46,052 bases of DNA, from contig DAIDCO010000011.1 of the NCBI GenBank assembly GCA_027309555.1, forward strand, positions 1 to 46,052. Reading direction: 5' to 3'. Of this stretch, positions 1-8,335 are shown piece by piece. Source of the DNA: a bacterium (lineage in GTDB: Archaea > Thermoplasmatota > Thermoplasmata > Lutacidiplasmatales > UBA184). The translations under genes were made by a program, and so were the position numbers. Below the pieces are notes generated by a model that made no database searches, had not been told where the DNA came from, and saw only the letters and a list, made by a program, of their open reading frames with translations. Numbering within the stretch: position 1 is the first letter of the stretch; each line of letters starts with the position of its first letter.

Positions 1-1096
1 TGGGGGACCCGTACCCTCGACTGCCGTCCGGAACGGCCGCCGCCTTCCGAGGGGCTACCGGCGAAGGGTGAGCGAGAGGGTTCGTCAGATCTGCCGGGAG
101 CCCCAGAAGCTCAAGGAGCTCCTTGTAGTGGTTGCGGATCGTCACCGGGGTGACGTTCGCGACGGCGGCGATACGGTCCTGGCTGCGGGGCTCCCCCATC
201 AGGTTCGAGGCGATGTAAATGATCGTCGCGAGGATCCCGTTCGGAAGCACCCCGCTCGTCGAGTAGACCTGCTCGACCTGCTCGAGAAGCGAGAGGACCT
301 TCTGCCGAACCTCCTTCGAGAGGTTGAGGTCCTGGGTGAACCGTACCAGGTAATCGCGGGGCTCGACCGGCTTCAGCCCGAGTTTGAGCTCGCGGGCGAG
401 CAAGGTGTACGCACGCCCGACCTCGATCTTGGTCGCCTTCGAGTGAGCGATGATCTCCTTCATCGTCCGCGGCACGTGGCACTGACGGCAGGCCGCATAG
501 ACGCTCGCGGCCACGAGCGCCACGATCTTCTTGCCGCGCGTCGCCTTGTGCTCCAGCGCGCGCCGGTAGATGTACGTCGCCGACTCCTTGACCTCCCGGG
601 AAAGGCCCAAGACCCCCGCGAGTCGATTGAGCTCGCCGAGCGCCACTACGAGGTTCCGCTGGTGCGTCCGGGCGGCGCGAAGACGGTGGTTGAGCTTGCG
701 CAGATGGTAGAACTTCAAGGAGGTGTTTCGAGAGAGCGAGTTCCCCTGGAAGTCGCGCGTCGGGACTCCGATCTCACTGAAGAGGCCCTTGTCCGGCATC
801 AGCGGGGAGATGACCGGGCCCCAGCCACGCGCTTCCCGACCGGTATCCTCCTTCGAGCCACGCTGCCCGCGATCGCTGACCAACGCACTCTGGTCCACGA
901 CGAGGCCGCAGTCCGCGCAGACGATCTCGCCACGGATTTCGTCCCGGATGAGATGCGAGGAACCACAGTTGGGGCAGACGTCCGAGGCCGGGGGAGTCGG
1001 CGGCGACGGAGTCGACTCGGTGACCGTCCGGCTCGAGGTCCGGAGGGGGGCTCCGCGAGAGCGATGACTGGCCGGGGAGGGGGGAGTGGTCTTCAT
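1..1096 (-). CDS. tfb: Transcription initiation factor IIB (TFB), 3' end cut by window edge
   Basis: TFB recruits RNA polymerase to the TBP-TATA complex and sets the start site. Read from the ATG at 1096, the protein has a Ser/Thr/Pro-rich N-terminal extension of about 40 residues. A zinc ribbon follows (C41, C44, C60, C63; CPNC and CADCG), then the B-finger/linker (about residues 75-125) and two cyclin repeats, the second ending near 'ELLELLGLPADL'. About 365 codons are visible with no stop before base 1, so only the extreme C-terminal tail is missing. Archaeal TFBs are usually near 300 residues, so both tails are long here. A TATA box sits about 30-40 bp upstream and two palindromes lie behind it, suggesting this TFB is itself regulated. 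I see no sign of decay. Confidence 0.95.
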   Translation of the reverse strand, partial: MKTTPPSPASHRSRGAPLRTSSRTVTESTPSPPTPPASDVCPNCGSSHLIRDEIRGEIVCADCGLVVDQSALVSDRGQRGSKEDTGREARGWGPVISPLMPDKGLFSEIGVPTRDFQGNSLSRNTSLKFYHLRKLNHRLRAARTHQRNLVVALGELNRLAGVLGLSREVKESATYIYRRALEHKATRGKKIVALVAASVYAACRQCHVPRTMKEIIAHSKATKIEVGRAYTLLARELKLGLKPVEPRDYLVRFTQDLNLSKEVRQKVLSLLEQVEQVYSTSGVLPNGILATIIYIASNLMGEPRSQDRIAAVANVTPVTIRNHYKELLELLGLPADLTNPLAHPSPVAPRKAAAVPDGSRGYGSP

Positions 1097-1125
1097 AGCT
1101 TCTACGGTGACCTAAAGTGGGCCCC

Positions 1126-1135
1126 ATATTTATAG
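1126..1135 (-). promoter_or_regulatory. TATA box of the TFB gene
   Basis: On the minus strand the sequence reads CTATAAATAT, a near-ideal archaeal TATA box. Transcription would start about 25 bp on, near 1104, leaving a leader of only about 8 nt before the ATG at 1096. Confidence 0.75.
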
Positions 1136-1149
1136 GTTCATCCAAGTTC

Positions 1150-1169
1150 TGTATCGCTTGTGTGATACA
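1150..1169. promoter_or_regulatory. Palindrome TGTATC-N8-GATACA upstream of the TFB promoter
   Basis: This is a perfect 6-bp inverted repeat with an 8-bp spacer, centred about 29 bp upstream of the TFB TATA box. It is adjacent to a second, longer palindrome. Its position behind the TATA box fits an activator or upstream repressor site. The protein that binds it is unknown; the TrmB-like regulator encoded next door is one candidate. Confidence 0.5.
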
Positions 1170-1170
1170 C

Positions 1171-1197
1171 ATGTTACACCATGCGCCGGTGTAGCAT
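1171..1197. promoter_or_regulatory. 27-bp palindrome upstream of the TFB promoter
   Basis: The arms read ATGnTACACC and GGTGTAnCAT around a 7-bp spacer, so nine of the ten arm positions are symmetric. It shares TACA/TGTA half-site elements with the neighbouring palindrome at 1150-1169, and the two centres are about 24-25 bp apart, roughly two helical turns. This looks like a paired operator for a dimeric DNA-binding protein. Confidence 0.55.
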
Positions 1198-1267
1198 GGC
1201 GTTGAACGCCACGGCCGCGGAAACCTAGATCGGATTCCCGGTCTCCTCATCCGGGGGCAACGCTTCG

Positions 1268-2542
1268 TTACGCAGGGGTGGCCGTGAAGATGCAGCCCCG
1301 GCTCGCATGCTTCGTCGGGTCCGGCTTCGTGACCTCCCAGCGCTGGCCCAGGCGTGTTTCGAGCACCGCCCGGAGCAGCTGTGGGCACAGCACCCGGCCG
1401 ATCTCGGGGGAATCGCGCGTGCACGCAAAGCAGCCCGTTACGCGGAAGGTAAGCGGTTTCTCGCGGAGCGTCGCGAGGTGACCCATCGTGTGGGTTTCGT
1501 AGTACTCGCTGAGCGCGCGTGCGACCTCCTGGGGGGTCTTCCCCTCGACCTGGCCCGCGATCTCCCGGCCAAGCTGGCGCGCGATCGCCTCGATGAACTC
1601 GGGCAGGCTGAGATGGAGCTCGCGGACCCCCGAGGCCCGCATGCCGAGCTTCGCGATCTCCTTGAGCCGTTGGAACGGCACCGACTCCCGGCCCGAGACG
1701 ACGGGCAGGATCGCCGAGGGCGGGCTCTCGATCTCGACGAACCGTTCCTCCGACCGCGTCGCCGGGGTCCAGAGACGACGGTGGTAGTCTCGAGCGAGTT
1801 GTACGAACATGGGAGCCGAGGACCACAGGGCGACCTGTTCGTCGCCGGTACGACCGAGCCCGTCCTCCCCCGAGACGTAGACCAAGGCTCCGACGCGGTC
1901 GAAGACGACCGCCCGGTTCGCGACCGGCCCGTTCGAATGTCGCAGTTCCGTGAATCCGGCCAGGTGCTTCGCTTCCACGAGGTTGGGGGGGCCGATCTCG
2001 CTCACGACCCGTACCTTGACACCGCGGTCGGCTGCCTCCTGCAGGGCTCGGTGGAGCCCCCCATCGATGAGCCCGGGAAGCGAGAGCCCGGTCGTGGAGA
2101 CCAGGATCTGTCGTTCGGCAGTACCGATCCGCTTGCCGAGGAAGCGGCGGATCGTCTCCCGGCCCTCGAGCACCGCGAATTTGCGGGGGTCTCCGTCATC
2201 GAACTCGGTTCGCTGCTCCTCCCAGTCGCTCAGGATTCGCGCGCGGTCCTTCTGCAGTTGCCGTAGCCGGGTGGACGCTCGGTGGATCCACCGGTCGACT
2301 AGCGCATCCGGCGAGAGCGCCTCGAACCGCTGGGGGCGGCTGTGGGTCGCTTCGAGCAGTCCCTCGGTGGTGAGCTGCTTGATGAGGCGGTAGGCCTCGA
2401 CTCGATTGACCGCGGAGAGGCGCGCCAGCTCGCTCGCGGTCTGGGGGCCCGCTCGGCAGGCCGCGAGGTAGACGCGGCCGGCTTTTTCGGGCACCCCGTG
2501 CTCGCTCAGGAGCGCGAGGATCCCGGACCCGGGTCGTCCCAC
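1268..2542 (-). CDS. TrmB-family transcriptional regulator with PLD-like sensor and Cys-containing C-terminal domain
   Basis: Residues 1-80 form a winged helix-turn-helix of TrmB type ('TASELARLSAVNRVEAYRLI'), with a helical linker at about 80-115. Residues 120-270 resemble the phospholipase-D-like sensor found in TrmB regulators ('ILVSTTGLSLPGLIDGGL', 'VKVRVVSEI'). The final 130 residues differ from ordinary TrmB proteins: the Cys-rich end ('CFACTRDSPEIGRVLCPQLL' and a later 'RGCIF') resembles a V4R/methanogen-output type ligand- or metal-sensing fold. That last assignment is tentative. The start is a GTG at 2542; a weak TATA-like CTTTTAACG lies about 25 bp upstream (2563-2571), consistent with a leaderless message. 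It sits between rpsB and tfb, all on the minus strand. The ligand cannot be told from sequence. Confidence 0.8.
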   Translation of the reverse strand: MGRPGSGILALLSEHGVPEKAGRVYLAACRAGPQTASELARLSAVNRVEAYRLIKQLTTEGLLEATHSRPQRFEALSPDALVDRWIHRASTRLRQLQKDRARILSDWEEQRTEFDDGDPRKFAVLEGRETIRRFLGKRIGTAERQILVSTTGLSLPGLIDGGLHRALQEAADRGVKVRVVSEIGPPNLVEAKHLAGFTELRHSNGPVANRAVVFDRVGALVYVSGEDGLGRTGDEQVALWSSAPMFVQLARDYHRRLWTPATRSEERFVEIESPPSAILPVVSGRESVPFQRLKEIAKLGMRASGVRELHLSLPEFIEAIARQLGREIAGQVEGKTPQEVARALSEYYETHTMGHLATLREKPLTFRVTGCFACTRDSPEIGRVLCPQLLRAVLETRLGQRWEVTKPDPTKHASRGCIFTATPA

Positions 2543-2593
2543 GTTCGGGAAGGGGGTCCGGGCGTTAAAAGGTCGAGGAGGGGGCGCCCGGGT

Positions 2594-3250
2594 CTACAAC
2601 GCTGCCTGGAAATCCTCGATCGTCAACGGATACTCGATCTCGGCGCCACCGGCCCGGGCCTTCAGGATCTCGCGCGCGAGCAGCCAGTAGACCGTCGCGA
2701 GCGCGACCCGCCCCTTGTTGTTGGCCGGAATGACAAGGTCCACGTTCCGCGTCTCGTTGTTGACGTCACAGAGCCCGACGACCGGGATCCCGATCGACAC
2801 CGCCTCGCTGAGCGCCTGTTGGTCGGTCGCGGGGTCCGTCACGACCAGGACCTTCGGCTCGAAGTACTCGGTGAGGTTCGGGTTCGTGAGGCAGCCGGGG
2901 ACGAACCGCTCCGCGAACGAGACGGCACCGATCGTCTTCGCGAAGATGCGCACGGGCTTCTGGCCGTACTGACGCTGCGAGACGACCAAGATGCGATCGG
3001 CCGGGAAGTGGGCGAGGAACTTCGCGCCGAGACGGATCCGCCGATCGGTCTCGCGCACGTCGAGGACGTGGAGCCCGTCGAAGCGGACCTTGAACACGAA
3101 TCGGCGCATTGACGCCGACTTCTGTTGGGTACCGATGTGTACCCCTGACGTGAGGTAGGTGTCTTCCGGGATCAGGAGCTCTCCCGGACGGATGTCCTGG
3201 CCGTCGCTGGTGACGACGTGCTGCTCGACCATGGTCTCGTCCTCCGGCAT
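2594..3250 (-). CDS. rpsB: 30S ribosomal protein S2 (uS2), archaeal type
   Basis: This is a small-subunit ribosomal protein. Recognisable segments are '[19 protein letters not shown]', '[19 protein letters not shown]', '[21 protein letters not shown]' and '[20 protein letters not shown]', all diagnostic of archaeal/eukaryotic uS2. The 218-residue length is normal for archaea. The ATG at 3250 is used; a second ATG seven codons in (MVEQHVV) is possible. Only 6 bp separate it from the enolase stop, so the two are almost certainly cotranscribed, as in other archaea where S2 follows enolase. Confidence 0.96.
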   Translation of the reverse strand: MPEDETMVEQHVVTSDGQDIRPGELLIPEDTYLTSGVHIGTQQKSASMRRFVFKVRFDGLHVLDVRETDRRIRLGAKFLAHFPADRILVVSQRQYGQKPVRIFAKTIGAVSFAERFVPGCLTNPNLTEYFEPKVLVVTDPATDQQALSEAVSIGIPVVGLCDVNNETRNVDLVIPANNKGRVALATVYWLLAREILKARAGGAEIEYPLTIEDFQAAL

Positions 3251-3256
3251 CCGACG

Positions 3257-4471
3257 CTACCTTCCCGTGGCGCGGCCGAGCCGCAGGAGTTCATTTAGCT
3301 TTGCCACCCGCTCTCCGCCCAGGACGCCGCATTTGAGCCCTCGCGCGGCGGTCCCGACCGCCACGTGGGCCAGCCAGCCCTCGGGTACCTCCCCCGAGCG
3401 GTGGGACGTGACCGTGGCAAGACCGCTCGCGTCCGCGAGGTCGACCGTGCGAAGGGTATCGGTGAGCGTTCCGACCTGGTTCACCTTGATCAGCACCGCG
3501 TTGCTCGACCCCTGCTCGATCCCCTGCGCAAGCCGCTCGGCGTTGGTGACGTAGAGGTCGTCTCCCACCACCAAGGTCCGGCCCCCCACCGACCGCGTCA
3601 GGGCGGCGAAGTCGTCGAACGCTTCCTGGTCGAACGGGTCCTCGAGGTACCGCAGGCCGAAGCGATCGACGAGGTGCTCGACGAACCCGACCTGCCCCGC
3701 GGGGTCGAGGGTCTGCTCCTTGTAGCGGTACTTGCCCTCGACGAAGAATTCGCTCGCCGCGAGGTCGAGGCCGGGGTGCACCGAAAGATGGGTTTCGTCC
3801 CGAACGCGAGCGCAGACCTCGGTCAGGAGCTCGACCGCCTCGAGGTTTCCGAGCGGAGCGACCCAGCCACCCTCGTCGCCCCGCCCGAGCGCCAACTTCG
3901 GGAACCGTCGGTGGAGCTCCTCGCCGATGAGCCCGTGCACGCGGATTGCCGCCGCGACCGATTCCTCGGGCCGGGCCGACTCCGCGAAGGCGATGAACTC
4001 CTGGATGTCGGGGCCACCAATCGCGTGGCGGCCGCCGTTCAGGCAGTTGCCTACGATCGCTGGAAACACCCGTCCGTCGACGTGCGGACGGGCGAGGACC
4101 TTCCACAGTGGCACGCCGATCTCCTCGGCGTAGGCGATCGCGCTCGCCACCGAGACGGCGGTCGCGGTGTTTCCCCCGAGGTGGCCGAACGATGGGGTAC
4201 CGTCGAGTTCGTGGAGCCGACCGTCAATCGCGGCTCGGTCGGCGGCGTCGAGGCCCAGCAGCGCCGGGGCGACGCGGGCCCGAAACGTGCGGATCGCCTC
4301 CGGCACGCCTCCGGGGGGGAACGCGGCCACCTCGTGCGCCCCGGTGCTCGCTCCGCTCGGGGCGCCCGCGCGGCCCCGAGCTCCCGACTCGAGGACGATC
4401 GTTGCCTCGACGGTCGGCCGGCCGCGGCTGTCGTAGATGGAATCGATCTCGGCCGATGTGATGCGACTCAC
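3257..4471 (-). CDS. eno: Enolase (phosphopyruvate hydratase)
   Basis: It interconverts 2-phosphoglycerate and phosphoenolpyruvate in glycolysis/gluconeogenesis. The N-terminal 'SIYDSRGRPTVEATI' and the loop 'GAPSGASTGAHE' are typical. Catalytic and metal-binding motifs visible are 'GRGDEGGW', 'YLEDPFDQEA', 'VVGDDLYVTN', 'VLIKVNQVGT' (catalytic Lys), 'TSHRSGE' and a C-terminal 'GLKCG'. At 404 residues it is slightly shorter than most enolases (about 420-430). Its ATG overlaps the methylmalonyl-CoA epimerase stop as ATGA, and S2 follows 6 bp later, so it belongs to an operon joining central carbon enzymes with a ribosomal protein. Confidence 0.96.
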   Translation of the reverse strand: MSRITSAEIDSIYDSRGRPTVEATIVLESGARGRAGAPSGASTGAHEVAAFPPGGVPEAIRTFRARVAPALLGLDAADRAAIDGRLHELDGTPSFGHLGGNTATAVSVASAIAYAEEIGVPLWKVLARPHVDGRVFPAIVGNCLNGGRHAIGGPDIQEFIAFAESARPEESVAAAIRVHGLIGEELHRRFPKLALGRGDEGGWVAPLGNLEAVELLTEVCARVRDETHLSVHPGLDLAASEFFVEGKYRYKEQTLDPAGQVGFVEHLVDRFGLRYLEDPFDQEAFDDFAALTRSVGGRTLVVGDDLYVTNAERLAQGIEQGSSNAVLIKVNQVGTLTDTLRTVDLADASGLATVTSHRSGEVPEGWLAHVAVGTAARGLKCGVLGGERVAKLNELLRLGRATGR

Positions 4472-4863
4472 GGGACCTCCACGAACTCGACCAGGACACC
4501 GCCGAAGGCGGACGGGTGCGCGAACCCGACCCGACGTCCGCGGGCCCCGGGCCGCCCCACCCGGTCCACTACGCGCTCTCCTCGCTCGAGGAGATCCGAA
4601 AGCGCCTGGTCCACGCTGGGGACGGCGAAGGCGAGGTGGTGGACCCCTTCCCCGCGCTGGTCAAGGAATTTCGCCACCGGCGACTCGGGATCGAGCGGAG
4701 CGACGAGCTCGAGGTGCGCCGTGCCGGAGGAGAAGAACAAGACCCGAACCCGGTTCGACCGGACCTCCTCGACCGGCCCTTCCGGCTCGCCGAGGAGAGA
4801 TCGCCACCGTTCGACGGCCCGGGAGAGGTCCCGCACCGCGATCCCAACATGGTCCAGCTTCAC
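4468..4863 (-). CDS. mce: Methylmalonyl-CoA epimerase
   Basis: A single-domain vicinal-oxygen-chelate protein that converts (S)- to (R)-methylmalonyl-CoA, the form used by the mutase. The motif 'LDHVGIAVRDL' carries the first metal-binding His, 'HLELVAPLD' the second region, 'GEGVHHLAFAV' another His, and 'VLVEFVEV' the final Glu. The 131-residue length is normal. It lies 24 bp downstream of the mutase large subunit and overlaps enolase by 4 bp, so operon position supports the assignment. Confidence 0.95.
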   Translation of the reverse strand: MKLDHVGIAVRDLSRAVERWRSLLGEPEGPVEEVRSNRVRVLFFSSGTAHLELVAPLDPESPVAKFLDQRGEGVHHLAFAVPSVDQALSDLLERGERVVDRVGRPGARGRRVGFAHPSAFGGVLVEFVEVP

Positions 4864-4887
4864 GGCCGCCTCCCCCCCGCGGCGCCT

Positions 4888-6561
4888 CTAGAACGCACGG
4901 GAGGCACCCTGCTCGCCGAACAGCGAGCGCCAACGATCGGCGATCTCCCCGAGCGTCGCCCCCGTGACGACGGCCCGAAGCACGGAGGGGAGCACGTTCT
5001 CATCCCCCCGGGACACCGCTTCGAGGCGTTGCAACGCGTCGGTGACCGCCCCGCCGTCCCGACGGCGACGCCACGTTCTCAACCCGGCAACTTGGCGACG
5101 CTCGTCCTCGGCCGATACCCGCTCGAAGCCTCCGCCCTTCTCACCGGGGAAGAAGGAGAAGACGGGATTGCCCTCGCGGAAGGCGTTCACGCCCACCACG
5201 ATCTCCTCGGAGCGCTCGCGTGCGCGCGCGACGCGGTACGCTTCCCGGGCAATCTCGGCGGCGTAGAACCCGCGGTCGATCGCCGCGAGGGCCCCGCCCA
5301 TCTCTTCGATCCGGTGGAGGTACTCCCGGGCGTCGGACTCGATCCGGTCGGTGAGATATTCGACCTCGTAGGACCCGGCGAGGGGGTCGACGGTGTTCGC
5401 GACGCCCGATTCCTCTGCGAGGATCTGCTGGGTGCGCAGAGCGAGCCGAGCGGAGGACTCGGTCGGGAGCCCCAGTGCCTCGTCGAGCGCATTCGTGTGC
5501 AGCGACTGGGTGCCACCGAGGACCGCGGCGAGCGCCTCCAGGGTCGTTCGGATGACATTCAACTCGGGCTGCTGCGCGGTCAGGCTCGAGCCCGCGGTCT
5601 GGGTGTGGAATCGAAGCTGCTTCGACCGCCCGGTACGGGCCCCGAATCGGTCGGTCACTACTGCGGCCCAGAGCCGGCGCGCGGCACGGTACTTCGCGAT
5701 CTCCTCGAGGAAATTGCGGTCGCCCGAGAAGAAGAACGAGAGGCGGGGCAGGAAATCGTCGAGGGAGAGGCCCCGGGCGCGCACCGCTTCGACATATGCG
5801 ATCGCGTTCGAAAGCGTGAACCCGACCTCTTGGGCCGCCGTAGCGCCCGCTTCGCGCATGTGGTAGCCCGAGACCGAGATGTAGTTCCACTGGGGCATCT
5901 CCCGGGTCGCGAACTCGATCAGATCGACCGCGAGACGCATGGACGGGCCCGGTGGGTAGATGTACGTGCCTCGGGCCACGTACTCCTTCAGGATGTCGTT
6001 CTGGACCGTACCTCCGAGACGGGAACGCGGCACGCCGTTCTCCTCCGCGACCGCGACGAGGAGGGCGAGAAGGATCGGCGCCGTCGCGTTGATCGTCATG
6101 GACACGGTCGCCCGATCGAGCGCAAGACCCGATAGCAGCGTGCGCATGTCGCCGAGCGAGGAGATGGGTACGCCGCACCGCCCGACCTCGCCGCGGGCCC
6201 TCGAGTGGTCGGAATCGTAGCCGTTCTGGGTCGGGAGGTCGAAGGCGACCGAGAGGCCGGTCTGGCCCCCCTTGAGAAGGAAGCGAAACCGTCGGTTCGT
6301 CGCCGCGGCGCTCCCGAACCCGGAGTATTGCCGGAACGTCCAGAGGCGCCCGCGGTACATCGTGGGCTGGATGCCGCGGGTGTACGGCATCTCTCCCGGG
6401 AACCCGATACGTTCGAGGAACGTCGTGCCCGGGTCCTCGGGAGGTCCGATCAGGAGCGGTACCCGTCCCCCTTCGGCGCGGGGGCCGAGACCCTCTCGTG
6501 CCTCCTTCTCCCAGCGTTCGCGCGCCGGAGAACGAGTCGAGGCTCGTCGCGGGCGGGCCAT
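4888..6561 (-). CDS. mcmA1: Methylmalonyl-CoA mutase, large (catalytic) subunit without B12 domain
   Basis: It catalyses the adenosylcobalamin-dependent rearrangement of (R)-methylmalonyl-CoA to succinyl-CoA. The TIM-barrel segment is clear: '[20 protein letters not shown]', '[16 protein letters not shown]', '[18 protein letters not shown]', '[15 protein letters not shown]' and '[19 protein letters not shown]'. The 557-residue protein ends after the barrel and has no C-terminal cobalamin-binding domain (no DxHxxG motif). It therefore needs a separate small subunit, as in other archaea; none is in this window. The ATG at 6561 lies about 25 bp from a TATA-like CTCTAATAGC, consistent with a leaderless start. 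It leads the run mutase-epimerase-enolase-S2. Confidence 0.95.
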   Translation of the reverse strand: MARPRRASTRSPARERWEKEAREGLGPRAEGGRVPLLIGPPEDPGTTFLERIGFPGEMPYTRGIQPTMYRGRLWTFRQYSGFGSAAATNRRFRFLLKGGQTGLSVAFDLPTQNGYDSDHSRARGEVGRCGVPISSLGDMRTLLSGLALDRATVSMTINATAPILLALLVAVAEENGVPRSRLGGTVQNDILKEYVARGTYIYPPGPSMRLAVDLIEFATREMPQWNYISVSGYHMREAGATAAQEVGFTLSNAIAYVEAVRARGLSLDDFLPRLSFFFSGDRNFLEEIAKYRAARRLWAAVVTDRFGARTGRSKQLRFHTQTAGSSLTAQQPELNVIRTTLEALAAVLGGTQSLHTNALDEALGLPTESSARLALRTQQILAEESGVANTVDPLAGSYEVEYLTDRIESDAREYLHRIEEMGGALAAIDRGFYAAEIAREAYRVARARERSEEIVVGVNAFREGNPVFSFFPGEKGGGFERVSAEDERRQVAGLRTWRRRRDGGAVTDALQRLEAVSRGDENVLPSVLRAVVTGATLGEIADRWRSLFGEQGASRAF

Positions 6562-6580
6562 CGCTCGCCGAGCGGGGGGC

Positions 6581-6590
6581 GCTATTAGAG
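6581..6590 (-). promoter_or_regulatory. TATA-like box of the mutase operon
   Basis: The minus strand reads CTCTAATAGC, centred about 25 bp upstream of the mutase ATG. This puts the predicted start at or next to the A of ATG, so the mRNA would be leaderless. Confidence 0.5.
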
Positions 6591-6638
6591 CCTATCCGGA
6601 AGCCCCGTGCGGGACCGGTTCGCCCGTGGGGGAAGCGG

Positions 6639-8333
6639 TCAGCGGCCCTCGTGACGGGCCACGAGCGGCCACAGCGCGGTCAGGTCGACCTCGGCCCAAG
6701 CGACTGGGACGGGAACGCTGATCTCCGTGAGGATTTGGGGGTGGACCTCGCCGAGCTGGGCGACGACCTCCCCCGCGACTCGGGCGCGCGCGGCGCGCCC
6801 CGGGATCGTGCCCAGCACGTCGGCCGGCTCGCGCACGGCGACCACATCCCGCCCGCGGAGGAGGTAGTCGAGGTACGCTGCGGCGTCCGAAAACCCCGCC
6901 GAGTCGGACGCAAGGACGAGGCTTGCGTGGTACCGGGTCGCGCCGCCGGCTTCGGAGGAGGGAGCCGGGACGATCACCGGTCCCACCTCGCCGAAACGCT
7001 GAGGATACCCGTGACGGGTGTTGCGCGCGAGGACGTCCAAATGAGAGAGCAGCAGACGGTCCCGGAGGTACGCGAACTCCATCGAGACCGGGTTGCGGAT
7101 CCGGATCGCGACGCTCCCCGGGACCCGCGCCACGGTGCCTTCGGAAACGAGGAGCGAGGTATAGGGGGCCGAGAACCCTAGTCCGAGGAGCTCGGTCGCC
7201 AGCCGTCGGCGGAACGCGATCTCTGGTCGACGCCGTCCCCGGGTGAAACTCGGTGGGAGCCGTCCGCTCTCGGGTCGCACGGGCACGGCGAGAAGGACGT
7301 CTTCGATGGCGTCCGCCGGAGTGAGAAGGTCGGGTCGCCAGGGGGGCGCCTCGACCCGCCAGCCTCCCTCGTGGGGGCGGGCGGAGAGCCGAGAGCGGCC
7401 GAGCCGCCGCTCGACCTCGGGAGCCGACAACGGTTCGCCGGCCATCTCGCGCACTGCCGCGGAGGGCAGGTCGATCGAGTGGGGGGCGATCCCGGCCGCG
7501 CCGTCGTCGCGCGTGGGGCCGGGACCCCGAACCTCGACGGGCGTCACGGACCAGCCGCGGCCCGCGAAGACGACGAGGAAAAGCCCGAGGGTCTCGCGCA
7601 CGCTGCGCGCCCGGGTGCCCGTCGCCTCGAGCAGGAGCTCCCGGTCGCCGGGGCGAGCCTCGCCGACGGTCCGGCTGTTCAGTACCGGCGGAAGGCTGAG
7701 AACCGCGTGGGCCGCGTCGTGCAGCACGAGACAGCGGTTCCCGATGCGCCCGAACTCCCCGTAGCGCGCTGCGAGCGGATGGTCCCGGAAGAAGTCCTCC
7801 GCCGGAACCTCCTCGGTGCCGTCCAACGGGACGAAACGGACCTGGTCGAGCGGCTCGAGCGAGTACCGGACCGGAGGGACGATACGGTCCCACGGATAGA
7901 CGCCCAGGCTCGCTACGCGTCGATCCCGGCCGATGGTGGCGTGGAGCAGTTCCTGGAAGCGGATCGCCTCCGCGAGCGTGCCCGCATCGAGCGCCGAATC
8001 CTCGGGCGCCCGAACCACCACGGCCGCGATGTACGGGCGGAGCGGGGCGACCGAGGCGTCGACATCGAGGCCCGGGGCGATCGAGGGGGACGGCCCGGCC
8101 ACGACCCGGGGAAGGCCGTGGACGGCGTCGAGCGCCCCCTCGAGGTAGAGCGCGAGCCCCGCCTCGCTCAGGAGGTCGAGGCGGTCGGGCGTCACGGAGA
8201 TCGTCAGGGCGTCGCCGTCGCGACCGGCGACCTCGGCCTTCGAGGAGAACAAAAGATCGTCGAGCTGCGCGTCGCTGACCGGGACGCGGAGGAGCGATCG
8301 CAACCGTTCCTGGGAGAGCACGCTCTGCGGCAC
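6639..8333 (-). CDS. pheT: Phenylalanyl-tRNA synthetase beta subunit, archaeal type
   Basis: With PheS it charges tRNA-Phe as a heterotetramer. From the GTG at 8333 (2 bp after the PheS stop) the protein has 564 residues, the normal archaeal size. Segments 'VSVTPDRLDLLSEAGLALYLEG' near the N-terminus, the B3/B4 editing region, the B5 region ('WRVEAPPWRPDLLTPADAIEDV') and 'IRIRNPVSMEFAYLRDRLL' with 'PQRFGEVGPVI' identify it. The open frame continues upstream across pheS to 9197, but that part is antisense-frame noise and not protein-like. A second GTG four codons in (MLSQERL) is an alternative start. Confidence 0.93.
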   Translation of the reverse strand: MPQSVLSQERLRSLLRVPVSDAQLDDLLFSSKAEVAGRDGDALTISVTPDRLDLLSEAGLALYLEGALDAVHGLPRVVAGPSPSIAPGLDVDASVAPLRPYIAAVVVRAPEDSALDAGTLAEAIRFQELLHATIGRDRRVASLGVYPWDRIVPPVRYSLEPLDQVRFVPLDGTEEVPAEDFFRDHPLAARYGEFGRIGNRCLVLHDAAHAVLSLPPVLNSRTVGEARPGDRELLLEATGTRARSVRETLGLFLVVFAGRGWSVTPVEVRGPGPTRDDGAAGIAPHSIDLPSAAVREMAGEPLSAPEVERRLGRSRLSARPHEGGWRVEAPPWRPDLLTPADAIEDVLLAVPVRPESGRLPPSFTRGRRRPEIAFRRRLATELLGLGFSAPYTSLLVSEGTVARVPGSVAIRIRNPVSMEFAYLRDRLLLSHLDVLARNTRHGYPQRFGEVGPVIVPAPSSEAGGATRYHASLVLASDSAGFSDAAAYLDYLLRGRDVVAVREPADVLGTIPGRAARARVAGEVVAQLGEVHPQILTEISVPVPVAWAEVDLTALWPLVARHEGR

Positions 8334-8335
8334 GG

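Noticed and set aside
2342-6135. Long plus-strand open frames opposite rpsB, eno, mce and mcmA1
   Set aside because: They mirror strongly coding minus-strand genes, are rich in Arg/Glu/Pro and resemble no family. They are by-products of high GC.
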